From: Thioclava dalianensis
GTDB lineage: Bacteria > Pseudomonadota > Alphaproteobacteria > Rhodobacterales > Rhodobacteraceae
Assembly: GCF_000715505.1 (NCBI RefSeq)
Contig: NZ_JHEH01000002.1
Location: 62,001 to 126,000 of the forward strand
Reading direction: 5' to 3'
DNA length: 64,000 bases
Each line of letters starts with the position of its first letter. Within the stretch, counting starts at the first letter, position 1. The notes beneath the pieces were generated by a model, which was not told where the DNA came from, made no database searches, and saw only the letters and a list, made by a program, of their open reading frames with translations. Shown piece by piece: positions 7,513-15,618 of this stretch. A program made the position numbers and the translations under genes.

Positions 7513-9200
7513 GCTTCGAGATCTTCGACGCTGAGCGCATAGAGCCCCTCCGCACCTTCCTTGGCCTCGGCCAGAGCGGCGGCGTAAAGCGGCATCAATC
7601 GGCGGATATAGACAGCCGCGAGATGCCCGCGCGGGCTGTCGCGCCCGCAGGCCTTGGCCGCGCGCAGGTGGAAGTGACCGCCCAGCACCCGCGCAAACGC
7701 GTCCAGATAGGGCACGGCCCCGGCAAAGCGGTCCTGCATCCCCTGCCCGATCATCCATTCGGTATGCTCACGCAGCGCCTCGGCTGCGTGCCAGACATCC
7801 TCGGCGAGCACCGGAAAATCGCCGCGGGCGGCCTGCGCCTCGTCCTCGATCTCCTGCAACAGCCGGAAGGCGGCCGCGCCGTCATCCATCATCTTGCGCC
7901 CGACAAGATCCATCGCCTGAATGCCGTTTGTGCCCTCATAGATCGTGGTGATGCGGACATCGCGCAGGAATTGCGCCGCCCCCGTCTCCTCGACATAGCC
8001 CATGCCGCCATGGATCTGCACCCCGGTGCTTGCGACCCGGATGCCCATATCGGTGCCGTAAGCCTTGGCAATCGGAGTCAGAAGGGCGGCCCGCGCGCTC
8101 CAGCTCTCCTTGCCGGTGGCGCGCCCCAGATCAATGGCCACGCCGCAGGCCAGCGCAATCGCGCGTGCAGCAAAAATTTCGGCCTTCATCTCGGCCAGCA
8201 TCCGGCGCACATCCGCATGCTCGATGATCGGGGCGAATTGCACCCGGTCGCGCGCATAGGAAAGCGCCTGCTGATAGGCCGCCTCCGCCACGCCAATGCC
8301 CTGCGCGCCCACGTTGAGACGGGCGTTGTTCATCATCGTGAACATCGCGGCCATGCCCTTGTTCTCACCGCCCACAAGCCAACCGGTCGCGCCCTCATAG
8401 CTCATGACGCAGGTGGGCGAGCCGTGGATCCCCAGCTTATGCTCAAGCGAGACCACCTTGAGTGCATTGGCCACACCGGGCTTGCCGCTTTCGTCGGGGA
8501 GGAATTTCGGCACCATGAAGAGGCTGATCCCCTTGGTGCCGGGGGCGGCATCGGGCAGCCGCGCCAACACGAGATGGCAGACATTCTCCACCATGTCGCT
8601 ATCGCCCCAGGTGATGTAGATCTTCTGACCGGTAATCGCATAGGTGCCGTCATCATTGGGGGTGGCCTTGGTGCGCAACGCCCCCACATCCGAGCCCGCC
8701 TGCGGTTCGGTCAGGTTCATCGTGCCCGACCATTCGCCCGAGATCAGCTTGGGGAGATAGAGCGCCTTGATGGCGCCGCTGGCATGATGCTCCAGCGCCT
8801 CGATCTGGCCTTGGGTGAGCAGCGGGCAGAGTTGCAGCGCAAGATTGGCGCCCGACAGCATATCGTTGAACCCGACATTGAGCGCCTGCGGCAGCCCCAT
8901 CCCGCCGAACTCCGGAGATGCGGCGATCCCGACCCACCCGCCTTCGGCCAATGCGCCAAACGCCTCCTTGAAACCGGGCGCCGAGCGCAGCACGCCGTTC
9001 TCAAGAACCGAGGGCGTCAGATCGCCCGCCCGGTTGGTCGGCGCGATCACCTCGTCGCAAAGCTTGCCGCCTTCGGTCAGGATCGCCTCGATCATATCAG
9101 GCGTGGCCTCGGAAAACAGCTCCGTCTCGGCGACCGGTGCAAGCGGGACGACATGATCAAAGATGAAGCGGATATCGGATACGGGCGCGCGATAGGTCAT
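7509..9200 (-). CDS. acyl-CoA dehydrogenase, DmdC-like subfamily
   Basis: A 563-residue flavoenzyme, larger than the usual ~390-residue acyl-CoA dehydrogenases and matching the AidB/DmdC-type subfamily (DmdC oxidises 3-methylmercaptopropionyl-CoA in DMSP demethylation). Seen: MNLTEPQAGSDVGALRTKA and QKIYITWGD of the FAD-binding mid domain, MMNNARLNVGAQGIGVAE, and QIHGGMGYVEE near the C-terminal catalytic region with ITTIYEGTNGIQA. Substrate cannot be fixed from sequence; no other DMSP genes are present. ATG at 9200 follows GGAGA. First gene of a three-gene operon, divergent from the Sua5 gene. Confidence 0.92.
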   Translation of the reverse strand: MTYRAPVSDIRFIFDHVVPLAPVAETELFSEATPDMIEAILTEGGKLCDEVIAPTNRAGDLTPSVLENGVLRSAPGFKEAFGALAEGGWVGIAASPEFGGMGLPQALNVGFNDMLSGANLALQLCPLLTQGQIEALEHHASGAIKALYLPKLISGEWSGTMNLTEPQAGSDVGALRTKATPNDDGTYAITGQKIYITWGDSDMVENVCHLVLARLPDAAPGTKGISLFMVPKFLPDESGKPGVANALKVVSLEHKLGIHGSPTCVMSYEGATGWLVGGENKGMAAMFTMMNNARLNVGAQGIGVAEAAYQQALSYARDRVQFAPIIEHADVRRMLAEMKAEIFAARAIALACGVAIDLGRATGKESWSARAALLTPIAKAYGTDMGIRVASTGVQIHGGMGYVEETGAAQFLRDVRITTIYEGTNGIQAMDLVGRKMMDDGAAAFRLLQEIEDEAQAARGDFPVLAEDVWHAAEALREHTEWMIGQGMQDRFAGAVPYLDAFARVLGGHFHLRAAKACGRDSPRGHLAAVYIRRLMPLYAAALAEAKEGAEGLYALSVEDLEA

Positions 9201-9219
9201 AGGTCTCCTCCGGGGCGGC

Positions 9220-9248
9220 TTGGCAAAAGCCCGGCCTGCGTCTATGTC
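9220..9248 (+). promoter_or_regulatory. candidate sigma-70 promoter for the Sua5/TsaC gene
   Basis: TTGGCA at 9220-9225 and TATGTC at 9243-9248 are separated by exactly 17 bases, about 70 bases upstream of the start at 9317. The hexamers match consensus at five and three positions. Confidence 0.35.
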
Positions 9249-9316
9249 GTGACGGGTCAATCTACCCTACTACGGCTCACCTCGCCTTCAACCTCAACGC
9301 TGCGTCACGATCCGCC

Positions 9317-10276
9317 ATGTCAGACCCGACCGAGATCCTGCCCGCCGATGTCGGCGGTTTTGCCAAGGCCGCGCGGCTGCTCGCGCAGGGCGCGCTTGTG
9401 GCGATTCCCACCGAGACGGTCTACGGGCTGGCCGGGGATGCGCGCAGTGACCACGCGGTCGCGGCGATTTTTGCCGCCAAAGGGCGCCCGCAGTTCAACC
9501 CGCTGATCGTGCATGTGGCCGATCTCGAATTGGCCGAGCAGATCGCGGAGGTCTCGCCCGCCGCGCGCGATCTGGCGCAGGCCTTCTGGCCGGGGCCGCT
9601 GACGCTGGTGCTGCCGCTGCGCCCCGATGCAGGCATATCCGAGCTGGTGAGCGCAGGTCATGACACGGTGGCGATCCGCCTGCCCGCCCATCCGGTCGCG
9701 CGCGCCATACTCCGGGCCTTTGGCGGGCCGTTAGCGGCCCCCTCCGCCAACCCCTCGGGCAAAATCAGCCCGACCACGGCGCGCCATGTGCTCGATGGGC
9801 TGTCGGGCAAGATCGCGGCGGTGATTGATGGCGGGGCCTGCGCGGTGGGGCTGGAATCGACAATTATCTCGCTCGATCCGCCGCGCCTGCTGCGCCCCGG
9901 TGGCGTGCCTGCCGAAGCGCTCGCGGGCGCACTCGGCGCAACTCTGCCACAGGGTGGAAATGCCCAAAGCCCCAATGCGCCAGGCCAGCTCAGCTCACAT
10001 TACGCCCCCGGCGCCGGGGTCCGCCTCGGGGCGGCAGCGCGCCAACCGGGCGAGATATTCATAAGCTTCGGCCCCGGACCCGCAGGCGATCTGTCGCTCT
10101 CCCCCTCGGGCGATCTGATCGAAGGGGCCGCAAATCTCTTTTCCACCCTGCGCGCGGCCGATGCGCTGGCGCAGGCGCAGGGCCTTGCCACGATCGCCTT
10201 CGCCCCGATCCCCGATCACGGGCTGGGCGCTGCCATCAACGACCGGCTGCGCCGCGCCGCCGCCCCCCGCAGCTAA
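9317..10276 (+). CDS. L-threonylcarbamoyladenylate synthase (Sua5/YwlC/TsaC)
   Basis: Makes threonylcarbamoyl-AMP from Thr, bicarbonate and ATP, the first step of the t6A37 tRNA modification. The 319-residue length shows it is the two-domain Sua5 form: YrdC-like catalytic domain (about 1-210, with PTETVYGLAGDA, KGRPQFNPLIVHV, SANPSGKISPT and ESTIISL) and a C-terminal Rossmann-like Sua5 domain. In-frame ATG at 9317. It ends just ahead of a repeat element shared with the convergent LuxR-type gene. Confidence 0.94.
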   Translation: MSDPTEILPADVGGFAKAARLLAQGALVAIPTETVYGLAGDARSDHAVAAIFAAKGRPQFNPLIVHVADLELAEQIAEVSPAARDLAQAFWPGPLTLVLPLRPDAGISELVSAGHDTVAIRLPAHPVARAILRAFGGPLAAPSANPSGKISPTTARHVLDGLSGKIAAVIDGGACAVGLESTIISLDPPRLLRPGGVPAEALAGALGATLPQGGNAQSPNAPGQLSSHYAPGAGVRLGAAARQPGEIFISFGPGPAGDLSLSPSGDLIEGAANLFSTLRAADALAQAQGLATIAFAPIPDHGLGAAINDRLRRAAAPRS

Positions 10277-10287
10277 AACGCCCCCCC

Positions 10288-10358
10288 TTTCATCTTGGCA
10301 AAAATACCTCCGGGGGCTGTCAAAACACCCGTTTTGACAGGTGGGGGCCGCGCCCCCC
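10288..10358 (+). repeat. REP-like intergenic element, copy 1
   Basis: A conserved box TTTCATCTTGGCAAAAATAC continuing to CTCCGGGGG, then a perfect 10-bp hairpin CTGTCAAAAC (10317-10326)/GTTTTGACAG (10331-10340), then GGGGGC-N3-GCCCCC (10343-10357). The same architecture recurs at 15484-15606 and, degenerate, at 27022-27078. It fills the gap between the convergent Sua5 and LuxR-type genes and may also terminate both transcripts. Confidence 0.7.
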
Positions 10359-10366
10359 TTCTCGCG

Positions 10367-10903
10367 CTAAAGCCGGATCAGACCAAGCCGCGCCGCGCAG
10401 GCAACTGCCTCGGGCGTCGTGAGCGCTTCGAGCTTCTGGCGCAGGTTGCGCGCATGCATATCCACTGTCGGCATGGAGATATTGAGCTCAAACGCGATCC
10501 GGTCCCGCCGCAGACCCGCTGCCAGCAGATTGAGCACCGAGGTCTCTCTCGGGGTCAGCTTCGGGCAGGTTTCGCTGCACCGCGCCGGATCTGGGCAATC
10601 AACGAAGAACACAAGCCGAATGCGCCCGGGCTCCAGCGGCAAGACATTCACCTGCCGGACACAGGCGGCTTTCGCCCCGGCCGGATGCAGCACCGTGGGG
10701 CGCGGATCGACCGCGCAGTTCGCGGCATCAAGCGCATGGCGATAGGCCGCCTCGGGCGAAAGCGCAAAGACATCTCCCCGCTCGACCGGCCCCGCGATCA
10801 GATGCGCAATCGCGGGATCGCGCGACATGATGCGCCCGTCGGGCCCGACATCGAGCCAGGTCAGTGCCGGTTCGGCGGCGGGGGGCATAGGATCAAAGGT
10901 CAT
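10367..10903 (-). CDS. LuxR-type HTH transcriptional regulator
   Basis: A 178-residue protein whose C-terminal 65 residues form a LuxR/GerE helix-turn-helix (CPKLTPRETSVLNLLAAGL, then RIAFELNISMPTVDMHARNL). The N-terminal ~110 residues are an unassigned sensing region resembling a PAS-like fold (LTWLDVGPDGRIMSRDPAI). The ATG at 10903 is preceded by GGAAA; a TTG four codons earlier is possible. It is transcribed away from the HTH/hydrolase fusion gene at 11113 and probably shares its control region; it lacks an autoinducer-binding domain that I can recognise. Confidence 0.85.
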   Translation of the reverse strand: MTFDPMPPAAEPALTWLDVGPDGRIMSRDPAIAHLIAGPVERGDVFALSPEAAYRHALDAANCAVDPRPTVLHPAGAKAACVRQVNVLPLEPGRIRLVFFVDCPDPARCSETCPKLTPRETSVLNLLAAGLRRDRIAFELNISMPTVDMHARNLRQKLEALTTPEAVACAARLGLIRL

Positions 10904-10973
10904 GCGCTTTTCCAAACTCTCGCTGACATCAGCTCTGTTGGAAAAGGCTAGACCGCTGCCGCCCCCCGCAGCG

Positions 10974-10989
10974 CCCCCCTATTGGGGGG
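10974..10989. promoter_or_regulatory. GC inverted repeat in divergent control region
   Basis: CCCCCC-TATT-GGGGGG is a perfect 6-bp inverted repeat in the 209-base gap between the divergent LuxR-type genes. With no T-tract it is unlikely to be a terminator; operator or chance are both possible. Confidence 0.3.
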
Positions 10990-11080
10990 TCAAATGCACA
11001 AAACACCCCGGCGCAGCGCTGTTGGGCGCGAGGTATCCACATGTCGTCCCGCAAAACTTGCGCGAGCAGCAAGATTGGCT

Positions 11081-11100
11081 ATTGTTTTCAGCATAACAAT
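11081..11100. promoter_or_regulatory. candidate operator dyad before the HTH/hydrolase gene
   Basis: ATTGTT at 11081-11086 and AACAAT at 11095-11100 form a 20-bp dyad with an 8-base centre, ending 12 bases before the ATG at 11113. AT-rich dyads of about 20 bp are typical of LuxR-type sites, so one of the two flanking regulators is the obvious candidate ligand. Binding is inferred. Confidence 0.45.
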
Positions 11101-11112
11101 CGACATGAGATT

Positions 11113-12714
11113 ATGAACCGGCCCGCCCGCGCACAGCCAGACTCCCATTTCCTCGACACCTTGGTCTCGGTCCTTCCCGCCGATCAGGTAAAGCGCCTGC
11201 CGCGAGAGGAGGACCTTCTCAGCCGGTCCGAGCGCGACACGGCCAGCGAGCGCTTTTTTCACCGCCACTTCGCGCATTGCGCCCATCCGACCAATCTCTA
11301 TGACCGCAGCGGCGCGCGGCAGGTTGAGCCTTTCATCGAGACCGAGGACAGCCGCTTTCCGGCGATGATGCTGATGCCTCAGGACTCGGCGGGGGGCTGC
11401 GCCTTCGTCGTGCAGGAGGAGACCTTGTTCTTCCTCTATGACCGGATCGAGCGCTGGGCCGACGCCCCCGCGCATCTGTCCTTCATCGCAGTGCGCATCG
11501 GCCCTGAAGAGATCACCAGCCTGTGCCGGACGGAGCTGCCCGGCACCCGGCTGTCGCGCAGCGAGTATCTGCTTCTCGCTTGGCTGCTAAGCGGCCACAC
11601 GCTGAAAGACGCCGCCGCCGAACTGGGCGCCTCCTATGACACCAAGCGCAAGCAGGTGCAGCTTGTGCTCGATAAATTCGGGGCCGAAAGCCAGACCAGC
11701 CTGCTGCGCAAATTGGCGCTCGAGATCACCGCGCATCTGCTCGACGATCTGCTGCCCAAGGGATCGCGACGCGAGGAAGCCGCCCTTGTGAAACGCCAAT
11801 ACGGGCGCGATGTCGTGATCAACACGATCGCGATTGGCGAGGGGCTCGAAGTGCCGATCTGGGAGTTTGGCGCCAGAGGCGGGCAGCCAATCCTTTATTT
11901 CCACAACATGCTCTCGCCAATCCTCTTTCGCGAGGACATGATCGAGGTGCTGCGCGCGCACGGATTGCGCTGGCTGGTCGTGCCGCGCCATTTTCTGAGC
12001 ACCGAGGCCCCGCATGATGCAGATCAGCGCATGGTGCATCTCACCCGCGCGCTGGCGGAGACGATGGACTATCTGACCGACGCGCCCCTGATCTGTCTGG
12101 GCGATAGCGCGGGGGTGTCTTGGGCTGTGCATTTCGCACGGCACAATCCGGATATGGTCGCGCATCTGATGCTGAGCGCCACGCCGCAGCCGGTGCAGAC
12201 CCTCACGCCCGATCACCGGCCTACGATTTACGCCGAAATGTCCGACCGGCTGCGGCGCGACGAGCGCGTCACGTCGGGCATGGCGCGGGTCTATAACGCA
12301 CTCGCCCGGGTACCGATGCTTGCGCGCAGGGGACTGCGTCATCTCTACCGGCAATCGCCCCCTGATCTCGCGACGCTCGATACGCTCTTTGCTCAGCCCC
12401 TGTTTTTCGACTGGCTGCGTTTGATCGCGAATGTGGCGACGCATAGCTCGATGGAGGAGATGCGCAACCTGCAACGCAACTGGCTCACCGATCTGCAGGG
12501 GCTCGATTGCGCGGTGACATTCTTGCATGGCGCGCAGGACACGATCAGCCCGTTTTCGGCAATCGAGACGCTGGCAGAGACGCTGCCCAAGGCCGATTTT
12601 CTGCGCCTCGAAAATGCCGGGCATTTCGTCCTGAGCCAGCACTTCGAGGCTTTCGCCGCCCATGCCGTCAATTTGCCCGAGGCTTGCAAGGCCAATCACC
12701 CTCCCCTAGCGTGA
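11113..12714 (+). CDS. LuxR-type HTH fused to alpha/beta hydrolase
   Basis: A 533-residue two-part protein. Residues about 1-140 are an unassigned N-terminal region; 146-205 form a LuxR-type HTH (LSRSEYLLLAWLLSGHTLKD through LVLDKFGAESQTSLLRKLAL); about 230-525 is an alpha/beta hydrolase with nucleophile elbow GDSAG (Ser332), acid in HGAQDTISP (Asp476) and His504 in NAGHF. The triad is complete, so catalysis looks possible. The start at 11113 is chosen because an upstream in-frame ATG at 11041 would place the dyad at 11081-11100 inside the gene; no strong ribosome site is seen for either. Divergent from another LuxR-type gene. Confidence 0.85.
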   Translation: MNRPARAQPDSHFLDTLVSVLPADQVKRLPREEDLLSRSERDTASERFFHRHFAHCAHPTNLYDRSGARQVEPFIETEDSRFPAMMLMPQDSAGGCAFVVQEETLFFLYDRIERWADAPAHLSFIAVRIGPEEITSLCRTELPGTRLSRSEYLLLAWLLSGHTLKDAAAELGASYDTKRKQVQLVLDKFGAESQTSLLRKLALEITAHLLDDLLPKGSRREEAALVKRQYGRDVVINTIAIGEGLEVPIWEFGARGGQPILYFHNMLSPILFREDMIEVLRAHGLRWLVVPRHFLSTEAPHDADQRMVHLTRALAETMDYLTDAPLICLGDSAGVSWAVHFARHNPDMVAHLMLSATPQPVQTLTPDHRPTIYAEMSDRLRRDERVTSGMARVYNALARVPMLARRGLRHLYRQSPPDLATLDTLFAQPLFFDWLRLIANVATHSSMEEMRNLQRNWLTDLQGLDCAVTFLHGAQDTISPFSAIETLAETLPKADFLRLENAGHFVLSQHFEAFAAHAVNLPEACKANHPPLA

Positions 12715-12745
12715 TGTCAAAAGACAGATTTCGGAAGGGTTTGAC

Positions 12746-13372
12746 ATGGAATTGCATACTTGGCTCGGCTTTGCCTCGGCCTCAATCGCTTTGCTTCTCA
12801 TTCCCGGTCCGACCGTGATTTTGGTCCTGAGCTATGCGATCAGCCAAGGGCGCCGGGTCGCTTTGGCGACGGTCGCGGGGGTGGCTTTGGGCGATTTGAT
12901 CGCGATGTCTGCCTCTCTGGCCGGGCTTGGTGCTTTGGTTCTCGCCTCGGCCAAGCTGTTTGTCGTGCTCAAATGGATCGGCGCGGTCTATCTCGTCTAT
13001 CTTGGCATCAAGCTGTTTCGCAGCGCTCCGGAGGCATCACTGGGCGCGTTGCAAGACGCGCCTCGGACTTCGGCGCGCAAGGTCTTTACCCATGCGACGG
13101 CGGTCACGGCGCTGAACCCTAAATCCATCGTTTTCTTCATCGCCTTCGTGCCCCAGTTCGTCACGCCGCACGCGGCATTGATGCCGCAATTCGGGCTGCT
13201 TATCGCTACTTTCGTGGGCTTTGCCGCAATCAATGCACTGGCCTACGCGCTGCTCGCGGATCGGCTGCGCGAGAAGATGACACGTCCCTCGGCTTTGCCG
13301 TTGCTCACCCGGTTGGGCGGTAGCGCGCTTGTGGCGATGGGGATCGCAACCGCGACGCTGCGCCGCGCCTGA
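12746..13372 (+). CDS. LysE/RhtB-family amino acid exporter
   Basis: A 208-residue inner-membrane protein with about six hydrophobic segments. The RhtB/LysE signature is clear: IPGPTVILVLSYAISQGRR near residue 20, GDLIAMSASLAGLGAL, KWIGAVYLVYLGIKLFRS, and NPKSIVFFIAFVPQFV. Members export amino acids or homoserine lactones. Substrate unknown. A ribosome site GGAAGGG lies before the ATG. It is 31 bases downstream of the HTH/hydrolase fusion on the same strand, so may be co-transcribed with it. Confidence 0.92.
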   Translation: MELHTWLGFASASIALLLIPGPTVILVLSYAISQGRRVALATVAGVALGDLIAMSASLAGLGALVLASAKLFVVLKWIGAVYLVYLGIKLFRSAPEASLGALQDAPRTSARKVFTHATAVTALNPKSIVFFIAFVPQFVTPHAALMPQFGLLIATFVGFAAINALAYALLADRLREKMTRPSALPLLTRLGGSALVAMGIATATLRRA

Positions 13373-13384
13373 GCCGATGATCTC

Positions 13385-14608
13385 TCAGAAATCGAGCTTG
13401 AGCGACAAGGCGCAATCCACCGTCTTCGTGCTGTAGAGCGCGACATTCGAATAGGTGCGCCGCGCCGTGCATCCCAGTTTCGGCACCTGCCCAAACACCC
13501 GCATATTGCTCAGCGCGACGGAGACGCCCAGGCTGATGCTCTGATCGCGGCGATGCTTGCCCACCACCGGAAACGGCGCGTCATAGAGGCGCTGCTCCAG
13601 ACCAAGGTTCAGCCCGCCGCGCAGCCCCTTCAAGAGCGCGCGTTCATAGCCAAGCCGCGCACCAAGCGCGGTATAGCGGTGGTAGTCGCGGCGCGGCAGC
13701 CCGCGCTCCAGATGCAGGCCGTAGCTCACCCGGCCTTGCGCACCCAGCGGGTGCTGGCGGTCCAGATCCAAGGCGTAGCGCGGCCCTGACAAATAGGGTT
13801 TTTCGCGATATCCCTGATACTCTCCCCGCGCCTGAACACTCACCCAATCGCCGCGCCCCACCCGCCAGGTCTTGGCAAAATGCAGCCCGCGCGTGAGCAC
13901 ATCCGACGTCACATCGCCGGGTTCCCCATCATAGGCGCGTTTGCGCAAATACGCATCAAGCGCCCAAGGCGCGCGCCCGCCCAGATGCGCGTAGCGAAGC
14001 GAGAGCGAGGGCTCGGCATAGCGCAGACGCGCCACATCGAACCACGCCCCGGCAAGCCCCGCGCGCAGACGAAATCGATGGCCCGGGCGCGGATGTATCA
14101 CCCAATCCGCCGCGAGCGAGGCGCCAATCCCCAACCCGGGCGTCTCATCGCCGCCATCTTGGATCAGGAAGGTGCCGAAATCGGTGACGAGAAAGCGCTC
14201 TGAGGCCACATGTTCGACATTGCTGCTGGGCAACAGCGCCACAGAGCCCGAGAACCGCAACGGATGGGCCCGATCGAGCGCTTGCCATGCCGTCAAAAGA
14301 GCGGCTTCATGGCGCGGCTCGACCGCCAGCGCATAGCGCAACAGACCTTCGCTGCGGCGCACATCCCCCAGCCGCTCAAAGATCCGCATCAAGCCGCGCT
14401 GCGCCGAGAGAGATCCCGGATCACGCCGGGCCAGCGCGCCGTAGACCACCAGCGCCGAGAGCGGCTTGCCGCGCGCCTCGAACCGCGCGGCCAAGGCGCT
14501 CCATCTTGCCTCCGAGGACCGCTCCTGCGCGCCCGCCACCGGCGCATGCCCAGCCCCCACCAGCACGCAGATGGCGACACAAAGATATCTGATCCACAAA
14601 AGGCGCAA
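13385..14608 (-). CDS. Slam-type surface lipoprotein assembly modifier (DUF560)
   Basis: Slam proteins are outer-membrane barrels that move specific lipoproteins to the cell surface. Layout: N-terminal export signal (RYLCVAICVLVGAGHAPVAGA), a short TPR-like helical region (about 30-110, LAARFEARGKPLSALVVYG and RRSEGLLRYALAVEPRHEAA), then a long beta-rich region of alternating polar/hydrophobic strands ending CALSLKLDF, whose terminal Phe is typical of outer-membrane barrels. I start it at TTG 14608, which gives a clean signal peptide; an alternative TTG at 14680 would read through the terminator-like hairpin at 14641-14664. The preceding gene encodes a plausible client lipoprotein. Confidence 0.85.
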   Translation of the reverse strand: MRLLWIRYLCVAICVLVGAGHAPVAGAQERSSEARWSALAARFEARGKPLSALVVYGALARRDPGSLSAQRGLMRIFERLGDVRRSEGLLRYALAVEPRHEAALLTAWQALDRAHPLRFSGSVALLPSSNVEHVASERFLVTDFGTFLIQDGGDETPGLGIGASLAADWVIHPRPGHRFRLRAGLAGAWFDVARLRYAEPSLSLRYAHLGGRAPWALDAYLRKRAYDGEPGDVTSDVLTRGLHFAKTWRVGRGDWVSVQARGEYQGYREKPYLSGPRYALDLDRQHPLGAQGRVSYGLHLERGLPRRDYHRYTALGARLGYERALLKGLRGGLNLGLEQRLYDAPFPVVGKHRRDQSISLGVSVALSNMRVFGQVPKLGCTARRTYSNVALYSTKTVDCALSLKLDF

Positions 14609-14636
14609 TGGGTTTGCTCTCGCCGAACTGTCTGAG

Positions 14637-14664
14637 AAAAGGCCGGGGACATCTGCCCCCGGCC
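14637..14664 (-). terminator. hairpin between client lipoprotein and Slam gene
   Basis: On the minus strand GGCCGGGG pairs perfectly with CCCCGGCC (14641-14648 with 14657-14664, 8-base loop), followed by TTTTC. It lies after the lipoprotein stop and before the chosen Slam start, so partial termination would make more lipoprotein than Slam. Confidence 0.6.
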
Positions 14665-14686
14665 CGTCATTCAGGCGCAAAGCGCC

Positions 14687-15283
14687 TCAGTTCTCCGTGG
14701 CGTAGAACCCGCCATCGACATTGGTGACATCCCCGCTGTCGTCATCGGTCACCGTCCCGGCCACCTCGCCCTGAACCAGCGTCGTGCCATTGTCGTCATA
14801 GAACGTCCCGTCCAACCCGACATCGACGGTCGCTGGCGACTCGCCATCGCTCACCGCGCCCGTCGCACGCGCCGTAAGGCTCGACCCGCTCACCGTTCCA
14901 TCCACGTCGAGCGCGCCCGAGACACCGGCCTCGCGGGTCATTTCGTCCCCTGAGTAAAGCGCAAAATTCGACGCCTTGCCCGTTGTCGTCCCCGCATCGA
15001 AATCGACATCCATATTCAGCTCGCCCAGAGCGGTGAGTTCCCCGTCATCTCCCAGATTCCCGATACCCATATAGCCCGCCATCTTGGCCTGCCCGCTGGG
15101 CGAGGTCGGCGTCAGATCGCCATTGTCGATACGGCTTTCATATGCAGAATAGGCAGTATCGACCGCGCGCGCATCTGCGGCGCTCAATCCCCCCCCCGTT
15201 GCGCCGGACGACCCGCCGCTGCCGTTGCATGCGGCCAGCCCGAAACTGGCGGCCAGCGCAACCATCTGAAATTTGAAACGCAT
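14687..15283 (-). CDS. TbpB-like lipoprotein, likely Slam client
   Basis: A 198-residue lipoprotein: signal MRFKFQMVALAASFGLAAC with lipobox Cys19, a Gly/Ser-rich tether (NGSGGSSGATGGG), then a beta-rich domain with short strands such as GELNMDVDF, SNFALYSGD, GALDVDGTVSG and ending GGFYATEN. The final barrel with DGTFYDDNGTTLVQGEVAGT resembles the small TbpB/HpuA-type barrel seen in Slam clients. It directly precedes the Slam gene in the same direction. Ligand is unknown. Confidence 0.82.
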   Translation of the reverse strand: MRFKFQMVALAASFGLAACNGSGGSSGATGGGLSAADARAVDTAYSAYESRIDNGDLTPTSPSGQAKMAGYMGIGNLGDDGELTALGELNMDVDFDAGTTTGKASNFALYSGDEMTREAGVSGALDVDGTVSGSSLTARATGAVSDGESPATVDVGLDGTFYDDNGTTLVQGEVAGTVTDDDSGDVTNVDGGFYATEN

Positions 15284-15483
15284 GAGATTCCCCTGCTGTG
15301 TAGATCTGCATCCTGTCGGTCCGCGCTCACGAACCGATCACAGGCAGTTGACACTTCCGGGCGCGCGCCTCGCAATCTAGAGGAAATCATAGGTTGTCCC
15401 GACAGACCGACCGGGCGCAGGATCGCGCATTCGGACCGCGCCAGCTTGCACGGCCCAAGCGAGATAGGTCTCAAAAAAACGAA

Positions 15484-15606
15484 GGCTCTGCCCCCCCTCC
15501 GATATTCAGATCAAGGGAAAGACGCCTCTTTCAGCTTGGCGCAAATACCTCGGGGGGGGAGCGGCCAAATCCGACAGGACTTGGCCGTGACGGGGGCAGA
15601 GCCCCC
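15484..15606. repeat. REP/BIME-like composite element, head-to-head pair
   Basis: Within the 335-base gene-free stretch 15284-15618. A forward box (TTTCAGCTTGGCGCAAATAC then CTCGGGGG, 15529-15557) and a reverse-strand box (CTTTCCCTTGATCTGAATAT then CGGAGGG, 15520-15491) diverge from a common centre. They are enclosed by a perfect 12-bp inverted repeat, GGCTCTGCCCCC (15484-15495) and GGGGGCAGAGCC (15592-15603). An inner hairpin CGGCCAA/TTGGCCG lies at 15562-15587. The rest of the gap (15284-15483) shows no gene and no convincing promoter. Confidence 0.7.
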
Positions 15607-15618
15607 TCTCTCCAGCGC

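Noticed and set aside
10974-10989. CCCCCC-TATT-GGGGGG as a terminator
   Set aside because: No T-tract and it lies in a divergent start region rather than after a gene; kept only as a weak regulatory candidate.
15348-15353. Consensus TTGACA in the lipoprotein-YqgE gap
   Set aside because: It points along the plus strand, where no gene follows, and no -10 is found at 16-19 bases.
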